The translations under genes and the position numbers were made by a program. From Dicaeum eximium (lineage: Eukaryota; Chordata; Aves; Passeriformes; Dicaeidae): DNA of 64,000 bases. Shown here in pieces: positions 22,301-35,383 of the stretch. Under the pieces are notes generated by a model, which saw only the letters and a list, made by a program, of their open reading frames with translations, searched no databases and was not told where the DNA came from. The stretch lies in NCBI GenBank assembly GCA_013396995.1, contig VWZP01005794.1, forward strand, positions 609,685-673,684. The letters run 5' to 3'. Every line of letters begins with the position of its first letter. The stretch's first letter is position 1.

Positions 22301-23579
22301 AGTTTGTTTCCTGGCTCTACTCTGTTTACTGGGTGTCATGTGGTATTTGGTTCTGTGATTAGGACCTGAAGAACCCCCCTGACTTGCATGGCAGTGAGAA
22401 TAGTTAATTTAATACATTAGTTTCAGAGACTCAAATTATAAGTTTCAATAATTAAGAACATAAATTATGTTTATATGCTTACATGATTAAAGTATGATTA
22501 GACTGAACAGTTTCATTTCATGTTTATGATAAAGCTCTTCATAGTGATTGATGGTGAGGAGTCCTGACTATATCCTGACTGCTTGCTTACACCATGTCTG
22601 AACTGAATAGTCTGCATCCTAGTAAGCTCAAGGGGTTTATTGCTTATCACCTAATACTGTGTGCATGCTTGTGCTGCTTCTTTCCACACTAGGTCACTAA
22701 GCCTAAATTAGGGTTGTACTGCAAAGGTGCATGAGAGTAGCTGCACGTATCAGCTTTTCACTGATGGCTGCCAACTAAACTCTTGTTCACTGACATCATT
22801 CCTGACTTCCCATTTGCTTAAGTTTCCAAACCTGGAGAAAGATGACACTCAAAAACTTGTGTAGTTTGGACCTGAGGGTGTGGTATAATCTCAGGAGACC
22901 TACAGTTGAGCCAACCATAAGTTGACTTATGGTGGCTCAGATTTTTTGAGTGAATGCAACTGTGGAGATCACGGGTTGGATTTAGTGTGAAAAACCAAAT
23001 GAGGGGATGGCAGAAAGTCTGCTTTTCTGTGATGAACTTTAAATTCACCCATGGACTTGTTGAGGTCATAAGCCAGGTTTTTGGACAAATTTTTTTTTAT
23101 TACTATTAGTCAAATTAAAATTGGCTGTTCAAAAACTCTCATAAAGGAGAAACAAGAAAACTGAACCTGCCCACGTACTTTCCTGATGCATCTGTGGAAA
23201 CAAGAACAGCATGAGTGAGCAAGTGAAGACACAAATATGAGGAGGGTGGTGATGTGGGTGCTGTCAGGGAGTTTGCTTGCATAGCACAGTGTACAGGAAG
23301 TTGGTATTTCAGCATCTAAAATTCTCATCTGCTTTAACACTCATACAGAATTTCTGGGGAAGATGTATATCAGAGGTATGGATGTGCCTCTGGTGTATAA
23401 CAGCTGCTTGGGTGTGTCAAGTTCTGTGCAAGATAAAGTTTTAGCACGGAAGGGGGCCCTCATCACCAGCCCTCTAGCGAAAGCTGGGTGTTCTGGGACA
23501 AGGGGGTTTGCAAAGGGAAAGGAAAGAATACTTTACATAGCATCAGTATAAACTGTTAAGTGGATTATAGTGTTTCTGG

Positions 23580-23599
23580 TATTTCCAATATTGGAAATA
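23580..23599. repeat. 20-bp perfect palindrome
   Basis: tatttccaatattggaaata is identical to its own reverse complement. It is AT-rich and intronic; no known site is assigned. Confidence 0.8.
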
Positions 23600-26500
23600 T
23601 TCATAATCTTTTTGCCAGCTCTGTTTATTAGTTGCTGAAATAGATAACTTGCATATATAATGGCACACAAAGATTTCCTTTTCTGTTTGTAGTGAGAAAA
23701 GTAATTCCACTAGACCTGTGAAAGAAGAATATTGTTTCTCACTTTGATGAGTTCTCTTCCACTGAGCAGCTGTAAAGCATTGGTGCGTTTTGCATACCAG
23801 TGTATCTATAGGAGCAGGATTCAGTACCAAGTATAGGGTAAGAATTCCTCAGGTGCAGTGATTGAATCTTGGGCCTTATTAATAGTTTCTAGTTTTCCTT
23901 CTTTATATTAATTATCAAGGTCTTCAGTGTACAGTGTACAGGAAACTATTTTTTTTCAGATACAAATTTGTCTTTCACAGTCTCTATTCTTGTCCTTTCT
24001 AAAGGTGGGCATTCTAAATTAAGCAGTGGGATGCTGTCTGCCTATTACTACTTCAGGAAAAAAAATCAACAAGACTTTTCTAGGACAATCAAAGCCAAAT
24101 TTAAAGAATTGAACAGTTCTGTCTACACTTAAATGGTTTAAATATATTACTGCTGCATCATCATAGTTTAACATAAATAGGTTAACATTCTCATGATATC
24201 TGTCTGGTTTATTATGAACTGATCAAGAATTCATCTAGTATCATCATAATTTGCTTTCCAGAATACTGTGCAAGTTTCTCAGGTTTAAATATAGTTGAAA
24301 TGTTGTGTAAAGGCCTGGAGTTTCATTATTTGTTCCAAGTGTGTAATCCTATACAACTACCAGTTTGTTATGCCTTCCTCAGACACAGCAGCTTGTAAAG
24401 TTACCTCCCACATATGTAACTTCTTCCCCCATCCCAGGTGATTTTTGTGCTCTATATGAGGATTGAAACTTTCCCAAATCTCTTCCTTTCATAACATTTG
24501 ACGTTTCAGTGTGCTGCCTGGATGCACACAGATGGCTCAGTGGGAGGCAGCAATAAAAATGTGCTCAGCCTCGAAGGCTGGATTGCAAATGGCAAGTCAA
24601 ATTTGGGATATACCAACCTTTCAGAATGGTCTTCAAATCTGGCACGTTCTTCAAGCATATCGTGAATTTTGTGTTACCCCTCAGTAACACTAAAACTGCA
24701 GTCAGGAAAAGAGCCTTTCTCAGATTCAGTTGTGGTTTTTGCATTTGAGCATTTATGATCTTCCATTCTGTGCAACACTGGCCTGACTTCAGGGCTATGT
24801 GTCTCTGAGAAGCAAACCAATCTTTATGAGGACCTTGAATTTTCATGATGCACTGACTTTGACCTCATTTGAATAAAGCTTTTCCAAAAGCAATTTATAT
24901 TGATATATTGTGGTTTTGAACTATGTGGAGAAAAGGTCATTACTATGATTATACTCAAGGCAGATGTTGTCTCTGTTAGTTTGCAGTAGAAGAGACACCC
25001 AGCAGTCTGTCTAGTAACAGCATTTCATTAAAACATGTTAGACAATACAGAAATGTCTGCAAAATAGTGTCAATATTGAGAGTATATTGACTGAGGCTTT
25101 TACTTTTTTTGTGTGACATTTGGATTTATATAATTGTATTACTTGAAGAAAATCCTTCTAACTGGGGATAAACAGGAGTTTAGTATGGGGTGGGACCAGC
25201 TGAGCCATTATGTTTGCTTGCCCAGCAATAGATGTTCAAATTATGGGTGATTGCATCTACTTTGTCTTTAGTAGTATAAATCTGTGATAAAATAGTAATT
25301 CACAAGTGGAACTCAAAAGACACAGCAAGAGCTAGTAGAAAATGTTTACAGGTAACAAATCACCATGGAAAATAAATGTGTTCCTTTGTGATTCTTAGAA
25401 AGGAAGAATTGGGTGTGATCAGTTCAGGATATGATAACCAGTATGCTTGAAGTGGCTATGGAAATGGAAAATTTATGGGAACTGGATGCATGACAATCCC
25501 AAGGGAGCTGCTGCTGTGCCAGCACCTATTAGAGCAGCTGCTGCTGTGCAGGGAGAGAGCTGTGGCTGCTCTCTGTGCTCCCAGCAGTGCAGCCCTCTGC
25601 CAGAGGTGGGAATCCTCCCTCTCTGCCCAGGCACCAGCACACGGACGCTTCTCTAGCATGTGTGTATTTATTCACAACCTTCCCAATTCCACTTTTGCCT
25701 GAACCAAGTTAAACTGACTTTAACCACACCCAAAGAGTTCCCTGCAGGCTTTGAAAATGCCTGGCTATAAATCACCTATAATTGCTTCTGTTTCAATTAT
25801 AAAAATTGCTTCATACCAGGTAAAACTGATGAATTTGAAGCTGTGGTGCTGAGAGTAATACAAGGAAACAAGCAGGTAAAATAAATGTTTGGTATTATAC
25901 TCAAATGTATCTTGGCCTAAGAAGAAATTGTTATGAAAAGCAGAATCTTCCAATTTTACATAGCAGCAAAATCAATTTAAGCTTTAGCCTCCTTTCTTCC
26001 CTCTAAACCAGGTTGTGGTTTCGTTTTGTTTTTTAACCTTGAGTGTATTTCATTTTAGTGCTAAGCAATGAATTGGGTATTTTGCAAGAATTACTGGTTC
26101 TTGGCAGTAAACTTGCCTGCTGCAGGGACGCACAAATTCCTCTGGTAAAATCTTAGCAACAAAGGAATTGGTGAAAAAATTCTTGCTAGATTACATGTGC
26201 CAAAGATTTCACCCTTGATCTGTAGGTGGAATGCAAAAAAGTTGCCTTTGAAGCCACATATGTGGTTATTGGTTACAGCATGCTGCCTTCTCTCCTGCCC
26301 AGGCACACTCTGAAGCACGTAGGATGTGTAGAGCTGGGGAGAGCCTTCTCTAAAACCATGAAGGGCTTTTTTCCCATAGGAAAAATAAGTTGTTTTAGAG
26401 CTTGATAATTAACAAGAGTTGCTTGGAAACGAGAAGGAAATGTCTTTATCTGTGAAACATTTCACAGTACAAAAGAAACCGACCATGTATCTGCTTTGGA

Positions 26501-29500
26501 GTGAAGCCGGGAGTTTTTCAGTGCAATCTCTGTGGATAAAAGGAGTGCACACCCACCCCCAAAATAGCCAGCAATTGAATGGTCAGGGAACATGTGTGGG
26601 CTGAAGCAGCCAGTCTGTGGCTCTGAACTGAGAAACATCTGATGAACAGAGTAATGTTCTCCCCCACCTCCTCCACTCAAGAAAAAACCCTTCATCAGAC
26701 GATTTTCAGGATCAGTTGGTACTCAGTGTTTTGTTAACCACTGAGGAGCCAGTTCTATTTTAAAAGACCTTGTGAGTAATCCTTACAGGACCCAGTTCAG
26801 AGATGAAGTTGCTATAACTTGCAACTATTATCCAGATACAATCCAAGTGATCACTTTTTGGAGAACTTGCTTCTGATGAATCTACATAATTTTGATTTCT
26901 GGAGCCTTATTTTCCTGTGTCAGTTTGTGCCCACTAGGGACCTCGGTGGAAGGCTGGTATTAGTTGTGCCTATTGATCTAGTCCTTGGCTATTAAAATTT
27001 CTTCTTAATTTGGCTGTTTCTCTTTGCTAGAAAATCAGAGGATGGAAGCAGGCTCTCATGAATTATTTACTGTTTTCATTTTGTGCTTCCTCTCCTGTGC
27101 TAAGAATGTAATCTTTTAATGAATGAGCCTAAAATTTGTTTGGTTTTTCTGTGTGACAGTCTTTCAGATGCTGGGTTAGTTTATTTGCTTTGACAGTCAT
27201 ATTGCATCCTTTTTATCTTGGCTTATTAATAGCTTATAAAATATGCATGATGCAGACAAAAGAGACTCAAGTGACAATTACTGAATGAAATTCAAGGTTT
27301 ATGCCTTATTTCCAAGGCTGGAACAAAGATATTTACAAGATTATTTGAAGCTTCAAGAAGAGGATTATCAGGCATGGTGGATATATATGTACTGCCCAGG
27401 GCAAGCCCAGCTGTGTAAGCAGTTAAAGCTTGCTTTATGGCCTCAGTTGAAGACTATGGCATAAAGTCTTGAAGCATCTAGGAATTGCCTGGATTCTGTT
27501 TGTTATATATTGCATTCATGTCTGTTCTCCAAACAATAATAAACAAAATGTCTGCTAACTCTCTTTATCAAGCTACAAAGAGTGACCCTGGCTTTTATAA
27601 TTTAAGAATAATGTAATTTGCTTGGGTGAAAATATCTGTCCTACACAAGTGAAGCATCAAAGACTCAGCTTTTCACAGCCTGATTGTTGTAAGTTTCCTC
27701 TTGGTTGAAAACCACAAAGCTAAATCTCAAAAAGACTTGTAGTTATTTTTTCACACCAGCTGAAGTGGAGTTTGTAAATGACAGGTGACTGGACTTCTGT
27801 CAAAAACTCAACAAATCAAACAATTATTTCTGTTCAGTGTAATTTTTTTTTTTCAGAAGTTATCTTTTTGTTAGAGAAATTTGGAGCAAGAATGATGTAA
27901 TTTGTGTTGTTTACAATGCCAGACACACTATCATGGCTTTTAGATGGATTTCACTAGATTTCCTGTTAACACTGCTCCTGTTAACACTGATCTGCACCTT
28001 TCTTTGCAAGTAGCCCCATAAAAATCAAAAATTTGATGCATCTAGGAACTAGTGATTCTGGTATTTAAAAATTTACAATTATTGTGGATGTTAGCAAGAA
28101 AAAAGATGTAAGTTATCAGAAGATAGATACAAGGAGAGAAGACAGATTTTTCAAGTATTTGGCTTGAAGAAAGTGAAAATGCAGCTTAATGAAAGTATGG
28201 AGTCTGCAGTTCAAGAAAAGTGTTTAAATTATTTTTTTTAAAACAAAACTGCAAACATACTCAACTGACCATAATTTCAAAACTCTTTTTCTTAGATCTA
28301 CTTTGCAGTCGTTTCTTTTCATGGTGTACAATAAATGTAATTATCTTTTCTTACGGACTAATTTGGTTTTAAGGGTGAGAAAGGCTAGATTGTTCTTTTA
28401 ATTAGCATTCAGAGCAGGCAAAGAAAAGGATGATAGTCGCATCTATTATCTGGATGTGTAAACAGTAGTAAAGTGCAGTCATTCCCTGTTCGGGCTCAAG
28501 GGCACTGCACAGAAATAATTTCATTGATCCAATTTACCAGAAGATTTAAAGGCCAGATAATAATTTGGAATTTTATGGGAATGTGTAACATTTCAGGTTT
28601 ATGTTGCATTTTCCTCCAGTGAAGTGGAGAACTCAGAAATAAAGTATCCATTAATATTTTCTTTGGGCCTTGAAATTTTATGCTTTTGAGGGTTTAAGGC
28701 AGACTTTCAGCTTAATATAATGAATTGCATTAAAGAAAAACATTATGATGGCCTCTATCTGTATAATGCCTCCAAAAATATCTTTTAAAATAGTTATTTT
28801 GATACCTAACTAAAAATACTAATGATTTAAGTAGCATTGTTCAATACATGTTTATTTTTCATTATTTTCATTATTTTGCATGTTAATTCTGACTTTGGAC
28901 AGCTTTGTGTTTGGTTTGATGCATTGAGTGTTGTCCCCTGGCCCTGCAGCAGGCGGGGGCAGCGGAGGTGGCAGCGCTGTGTGTGTGACAGCTGAGCTGT
29001 GCCCAGCACCCTCTGCCCTGCAGCCAGAGCAGGTGCCACAGCTCGTGCACCTCAGCTGTCTGCAGAGCCAGTAGCCAGCCAGTATGTAGATCCTGTTCTT
29101 GCCAACACACCAGTGAAATCCTTCAGATCCAGGGGTGTTTGCTGCCCACAGACTGGCCTCCGAAGCTGTGCTAGGGATGAAGGATCCATAGTTTGGATAC
29201 TACACTGTGTGAGCTAAAGAATCTGCAGGAGTTTCCTGGCAAGATAATCCAGTCCTGTTCCTGTCATTCAGCCAAAGGGAAACATGCTGACTCTGTATGA
29301 GTCAGGGTGGGGTTTTTTTATGGGACAGTGAGTGTTGTTCCCAAAGCAATTACATAGCCATTCCTGGCATCATGGTAGCCAGAGTATATTAGCAGGGGTT
29401 TGCAAGCTTTGTGCATTTAAATGCACACCTTATCCTAGTAATCAGTGTGTTTTCCTGAGTTACTGTTCCCTTACGAGCCCTTGTATTTACTGATTATTAG

Positions 29501-30106
29501 CATAAAATATTTCTGCTGCTGTTCAGATTTGCTGCTGATTTTAGAACAGATCCTTTTTTGGTTTAAGAATTATTGCAGTAAAATTTCATGTGGTTCAGTG
29601 AAATTGCAGGCTTATGTTAGAGTTTGGATGTAGATATATGACCTAGAAATGTCTCACAATCAATAAAGCTTATTTTTATTTTTAAACCATCATAGCAAAA
29701 GCTACAGATAATTTTTTGCTTGTCACGTAACCGAAAACAACCTCCAGGAAAGATGTTTGCATTAATGTGTTACAGCAAGTCTGATGTTTGGTGCTAAACA
29801 AAACTTCCATGGCAGCAAGAGATTTTGGGGCCAGTGGAGCTTTGATATTTGTTACAATCCTAGTGTGGGATATTAAAAGTGCAGATAGTGCTTTCCATCA
29901 TACTGCATGAACAACTTGAATCTTCTTTGTAGCTAAAAAGGCAGTAAAAGGAAATGCCACTGGTAATGCCTGTACATGCAAAGAAATAAACCACTGTGAT
30001 TTTAAGATGTAATCTATGTTTATATTGTCTTTGTGATACTTTCCTTTTTCAAGTTGAGAATTGCATATTTTTATTATGTATGACCTTATGGTTTTATTCA
30101 TTTCAG

Positions 30107-30222
30107 ACAAGCTCTATATGGGACCAGGGCAACTGTACCATGATCTGCAGAACCTTTTACATGACTTAAATGTACTTGGTCAAATTAGTCAATTAATAAG
30201 CAGCCTTAAAGGAAACTATCAG
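30107..30222 (+). CDS. ARHGEF10: ARHGEF10 exon k: PH region, helical insert
   Basis: The acceptor is atttcag|acaagc and the donor tatcag|gtaata; 116 bases, phase 1 in and phase 0 out, residues 436-474. The split codon gives Asn, then KLYMGPGQLYHDLQNLLHDL, followed by NVLGQISQLISSLKGNYQ. The MGPGQLYQDLQ-like helix and LKGNYQ are shared by ARHGEF10 and, in altered form, by ARHGEF10L. Confidence 0.97.
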
Positions 30223-31819
30223 GTAATAAACAAAGCTGGATTTATTTTTCAAGTCTGTTCTTGTAAAGCTGTATAATTGCTTCTCCCTAGGGTTTGTGCT
30301 AGACATTCTTTAGTTCTCTCTGCAAAAAGTGGAATGATTTTTACCTCTAGTAATGCATTTACTGTTAAGTGTTATAAATAGATTACAGCTGTCCTTCTAA
30401 TCTTGTTTTTCTATATTGTTCTTAAGTGTAGGTGGATACTACAAGTGTCTGCATTTGTTTAGTAGCTGATAAGCTTATATGGAAACAGAATTACATTTTG
30501 ATGTTAAGAAATTGGACTCCTGCAGTTAGACATGGTAGTAGGAGGATGGTTGTTTGGAGAAAGCTCTTGATCCCCATCCAAGCTCATAATCCTGGCTTTT
30601 ATGGGCAGACTGTACTTAAAACTGAGTATAAATCACAAAAATATAACAGGATTTTCAGAAAAAATTTGAAACTATTTTGCTTTAGCTTTGTTCAAATCCC
30701 TTTGATGTACCTTATATTCTGGCAAACAAGTATAGTATTTAACACCAAATGAAGTCTTGAGACTTCAAACAATTACTTTTTTGCTCGATTTTGTATGTTT
30801 TATATGTGGTTACAGGTAGTTTTTAACTCCTGCCTGCCACCACAGGTTGCAAATGTGTGTATATGTAGGAATATATGAAAGCTGAGTTTCTCTTGACATA
30901 TCTTGGCTTTAGAGTGAAGGCATTAGATAAAACATAGAATTTTGTGAAAATATGCACTCTGAAGGAAGTTTATGGAAAGAGTGCTTTTGGAAAAAGTTTT
31001 ACAACTATTAGAAGGTGAATTTCATTTGCATAATGTGGAATATGTGTAGCACAGATATACCATAAGACATTCACCCATCACCATATAAAAAAACCTTTCT
31101 GCCTGCACTGAAAGTCAGAGCCAACTACACTTTGAAAACTTAAAATTCAGTCAGTGATTCTGGTAGATGGGTGTAAGATCATTACAAGAATTTAGTTGAA
31201 GAATGAGGTCAGGTTCTTGATTTTTGAAAAACACTTAAGTTGTCATAGAATTCTGATGGTGGAAAGTGTGTGTACTTCTGTGTACTTGTTAGTCTTGATG
31301 CTTTGTACATTCAGGTGAGCTTTTACTTTCTGCAACAGAAAACTCACCTTGCAGTGAGTTATCGTTTCAGCATCTTAAACAGATTTAGATTACACATTTT
31401 TCATGATGACTTTGTAAACATTTTGACTCAAAGATTTGAACAAAAGCATATTTTCCATATGATTTGTAGATGTTTTCAAAATATTTTCTTTAGAAGCAGA
31501 ATTCATTATGCTGGAATAAAGAAAAAGGCTTGTGCATACACCTGATACAAATTTACATTTTTTAAATTGACAGACACTTGGGGATGTCTTTAATCATCAT
31601 CAAACTGAGCAATGAGATTAAATGCTCAGATGAAATACATTAGAAAGTATTTTACAGATATTTCTAAACTGTGTTTACAAATATGGCTAAATTATCCATG
31701 ATAGAAGTGGGGTCTAATTGAAGCCAATGTGTCATTGTTTGTTATATGCAGGAATAACCTTTTTATCCTGTTTGCAACTGGTAGGCTGGTGTTGAATCTT
31801 AGTTTTTTTAATTTTTCAG
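30223..31819 (+). other. ARHGEF10 intron between exons k and l
   Basis: AT-rich intron without recognised repeats. The open frames at 30432-30752 and 31270-31545 show no known domain. Confidence 0.7.
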
Positions 31820-31947
31820 AACTTAAACCAATCTGTAGCCCATGACTGGACCTCAGGTTTACAAAAACTGATTTTGAAAAAAGAAGATGAAATCAGAGCA
31901 GCAGATCGCTGTAGAATTCAGCTGCAACTCCCAGGAAAACAGGACAA
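31820..31947 (+). CDS. ARHGEF10: ARHGEF10 exon l: PH region
   Basis: The acceptor is tttttcag|aactta and the donor gacaa|gtcagt; 128 bases, phase 0 in and phase 2 out, residues 475-516 plus two bases. It encodes NLNQSVAHDWTSGLQKLILK, then KEDEIRAADRCRIQLQLPGK and QD. It is collinear with the family. The donor gtcagt is weaker than the others in this gene. Confidence 0.97.
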
Positions 31948-32433
31948 GTCAGTAGACATCTTGATTACAAAACTTTGTAAATTGATTTATGTATTAGGTA
32001 TGGATGTATGAGTGAAGATTTGGGAATCTGTAGCTCTTCCCTCTCTTCTATCTCCATAGTAAGCCCCTGACTTCTGCTCTTACACCATAATGCTGGCAGC
32101 TTTACTGTTCCAGAGCAGCAGCGTAGCTTTTCTCCTGTTCCTCAGCCCAGCATTCTGGATGCAAGAAGCAGGAGAGGAACTGTGGCAATGACAGCTAACA
32201 GAGAACAGTCACTGTGGTATTCCTTTACCAGTTCCTCTCATAACATTTCATATAAAGTATAGGAAGATGGACATATGGCATAGCATAGCCTGCACACTTA
32301 AATCAGAGCTGAGTCTTTCTCTGAGTATTAGAAAATAATAAAGTTTCATCTTGCTCAGCATTTTTAGCTGTGGCTGTATTCATGTCCAAGTAATTTATAG
32401 TGGCTTTTTTTGTTTGTTTTTTCTGTACTGCAG
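31948..32433 (+). other. Short ARHGEF10 intron between exons l and m
   Basis: 486 bp with a T-rich tract before the acceptor. Nothing else is seen. Confidence 0.75.
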
Positions 32434-32534
32434 GTCTGGGCGGCCAACTTTCTTTACAGCTGTGTTCAATACATTTACCCCTGCCATCAAACAGTCTTGG
32501 ATCAACAATTTACAAATGGCTAAACTGGCCCTTG
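32434..32534 (+). CDS. ARHGEF10: ARHGEF10 exon m: last PH strands and helix
   Basis: The acceptor is tactgcag|gtctgg and the donor cccttg|gtaact; 101 bases, phase 2 in and phase 1 out, residues 517-550 plus one base. It reads KSGRPTFFTAVFNTFTPAIK and then QSWINNLQMAKLAL. The SW..NLQ.AKLAL segment is the C-terminal helix that closes a PH fold. Its tryptophan is the conserved PH-helix Trp. Confidence 0.97.
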
Positions 32535-33484
32535 GTAACTCCTAGTTACTCAAATTTCCTAACAAGTTAAAATAGCTCTCAATGTACAGTGGGTTTTTTT
32601 TTTTTTTTTTTTGAGAATGATTTTCCTTTTCTGGTGAAAATTTGTCTGCAGATGTTTAAAATTGCAATACAGTAAATAGTATTGATACACTACAAAGAAT
32701 TGATTGATATACTACAAAGTAATAACATTATAGATAAAACAGGGCACTCATTATGAATATATTTTCAACAGTGTTTTTATGAAGTCTGGTATTCATTACT
32801 AATTGTTGCATTTAAATCAACACAAATAATCTCTAAGTTAGAGCAATAAAAAATATGCTGTCCTGTGATGTTATTAGTCTCCTGTGTTTGCACAGGGGGA
32901 TAGATAGATAGATTTCCAAAGATACTTGGACTTTTCAAGGCCTAAGTTGAGAAACATTAACTTGCTTGAAAGCAAATTGCACCAGCACATGGTCAAAAGA
33001 GAGTGCTTTTGTGATGTCTCATAGAAGACTAGCAAAGTAACAAAAAAGAAGAGATAATAGATGTTTCCAGAATTCCAGGAGGAGGATCCTTATAATTATG
33101 ATAACTGGCAGTTGGTAGCGATATTTCTTAAACAGGCAGAGAAATACTGTTCAACAAAGTGACAATGCAGATTTCCTAGAGTCTAAGGAGGGGTTTGATG
33201 TGTCTTTTCCTCTTGCAATATTTGATTTACAAGATCATTAAGAGACTACCCTTAACATTTTGCTAATGTAAGGTGTTATTTTTTTGCATTATCAGTATGT
33301 ATATAATCTACTCAACTGAATTTTTGCTCACAGTTTTATGTTGACATTTATGTATTTATGGCATAAGAACAGAATCTGAATTGACTAGTCCTGACAGAAT
33401 TCTTTTCTGTTCCTGTGGAAAGGTGGAAGTGATTATTCAGTGAAAGGATTGTGGAGTGTTTATTGTTTGTTCTTTCCATTACAG
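32535..33484 (+). other. ARHGEF10 intron between exons m and n
   Basis: Contains the 19-base T run at 32594-32612. At 32690-32720 a phrase around gatacactacaaag and gatatactacaaag is duplicated. No gene. Confidence 0.7.
32594..32612. repeat. Poly-T tract (19 T)
   Basis: Uninterrupted homopolymer in the intron just after exon m. No CR1 or other element is attached that I can see. Confidence 0.9.
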
Positions 33485-33606
33485 CAGAGGATAACCTGTT
33501 AGGTTGGTTCTGCGTAGAAGATGATGGGAATCAAATCAAAAAGGAAAGACATCCTCTCCTTGTTAGACATGTGCCAGTGATGATGGCCAAGCAACAGGAG
33601 TTTAAG
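33485..33606 (+). CDS. ARHGEF10: ARHGEF10 exon n: entry to beta-propeller
   Basis: The acceptor is attacag|cagagg and the donor tttaag|gtgaat; 122 bases, phase 1 in and phase 0 out, residues 551-591. It encodes (with the split Ala) AEDNLLGWFCVEDDGNQIKK, then HPLLVRHVPVMMAKQQEFK. GWFCVEDDG is a hallmark of the family. The acceptor is a tandem cag-cag: use of the second would remove one codon (AED becomes ED). The first one gives the length known for the mammalian protein. Confidence 0.96.
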
Positions 33607-35351
33607 GTGAATGGAATTTTCATATGAGATTACAGTTAGGTTTTCTTGTGTGATATAATTTCTAAAGAATACCCTATTGTAAATACATCTGTTAGTTCAC
33701 ATCTGTTAGTTCTCTTGAGCAGCTACCTTGGTTTAAGACCATTAGCAATTAAAGGTCCAGAAGAGTCACAGGAATGCAAAATCCTACAATCTTTGAGGCA
33801 CTAAGGAGCATAATGTTTATTCTTACATAGTATGACATCCACTTTCATATGTAAGTGAATCACTCAGTGTAAACAGAACTGATGGGAATTTTTAGTTCAT
33901 CTTGAGATTTCCAAGTGTGTGTTTGGGGCTTAGAAGTAACCTAAAGCTTACAAAGAGCAGCAATCTGATCTCCATGAAAGCTGTCCTTTCCTCGTGTAAC
34001 TATGCTAAATCCTCCTCAAATTTCTGATTTTTATTAGTGCACAGGGAACAATATTTTAATTTTTTTTAAAATTATGTTTCGTGGAATCTTATGTAAAATG
34101 TCATATTCTGAGCAATGATATAGACATTGTCTTAATGGTTCATTTCCTAAAACAATGTGTCAGTTTGAGGCCTTATTGACCACTGACTTTGATGATGAAA
34201 ATAAGTACTATACCAAACCAATAGATGGAAGGGAAGAGTGCTGGATGCTATTTTTCCTGTGTATCAACAGGATTTCTTATTGACCATCAGTCAGTAAGTC
34301 TTGAGCAAAAAGAGTAATGGAAATAAAATTGTGTGTGTGTGGCTAGAATCCCAAGCTTAAGCTAATGTCATTGCTTGGGTGCTGCTTAAAGAGGTGAGTC
34401 TGCAGGCCCTCACTGCTAGAGCAGCCTACACAGGAGAGAAGCTCAGCTGGCAGCTTCACTTCAAATGTGAGTATACAAGTCTGGATGTTGGGGGAAAATA
34501 ACTGGTGGTTCAAAATGCAGTAGAAATGTGTAATGGTGCTAAGACAATCTATTCCTACAATACTGGTTTTCAGAGTTGTGAAAGTTTACTGAAACTCTCT
34601 GATTTGCTATACAACCAGTCATGCTTGTCCTATTAAACAGCTTTTTCTGAGGTGACTACTTTCTAAAGTCACCACTGGGGAAATAACCAGCTAATAAATT
34701 TTTTTTCAGAAACTTAAATTATGTATGTATTTCCTTAGAGCCAAGGCATTTGTAAGTCCTGAAAATGCATGCCAGGATCTCTGAAGGCCCAGGCTCAACT
34801 CTTGTAATCAAGTTAGAACAGTCTTCTTATTTTGAAAGGAAAGAGAAGTTTGTCACCTTTACAGTTGGCTGATGATCTTTGCCTTGGTCACTTCAGGAGG
34901 GCAGAGTGTGTGACAATATTGGCCTCAGCTCTGGGCTAACTTTGCCAGTTTTGCAGCTCCTAAAGTAATGTGGGTGTGAGCCCAGGTGTCATTCCTGGTT
35001 CTCCCAAGTCCTTGATATTACTAGAAAATATGACTTAAGTACTATTGCAGCCTCAGCTGCAGTTTGGCTCTCAGGCCCCAGCTCAGGGTGAGAAGAGAAC
35101 CTTTGCTAGGCTAATCCTGTTTGTTGGCTCTGTGTGCTTCTCAGGCTGCCCAGTGGTGTAGGGAGCCATCAGAGCAAGTTCACATCCCAGGCTTCTGTCA
35201 GGACTGAGAGCTAAGCTACCAGGGTTTAACTATGGAAAAAAACATCACTTCTGACTAAGATGCAAAGTGACATAAGGTGTAAGAAGGAGCCTGGGAAATA
35301 TCCAACATGCAGACTGTCTTATTTTTCACTAGTGATTTATTTCACTGTCAC

Positions 35352-35383
35352 ATCTACTTGTGGGTAAATCACCACAAGTAGAT
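35352..35383. repeat. Perfect hairpin, 12-bp stem
   Basis: atctacttgtgg (35352-35363) and its exact reverse complement ccacaagtagat (35372-35383) are separated by 8 bases (gtaaatca). Intronic, role unknown. Confidence 0.85.

Larger units (their letters stand above)
18150..30106 (+). other. Largest ARHGEF10 intron in the window (12 kb), splitting the PH region
   Basis: Contains two CR1 fragments (19030-19250 minus; 22070-22300 plus), two short inverted repeats (21844-21872; 23580-23599), and two GC-richer patches (25486-25640 and 28925-29075) in otherwise AT-rich sequence. I looked for exons and found no further peptide of the family. The many short open frames (for example 20242-20478, 21204-21617) lack recognisable domains. 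An AP-1-like tgagtca occurs near 29299. Confidence 0.65.
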
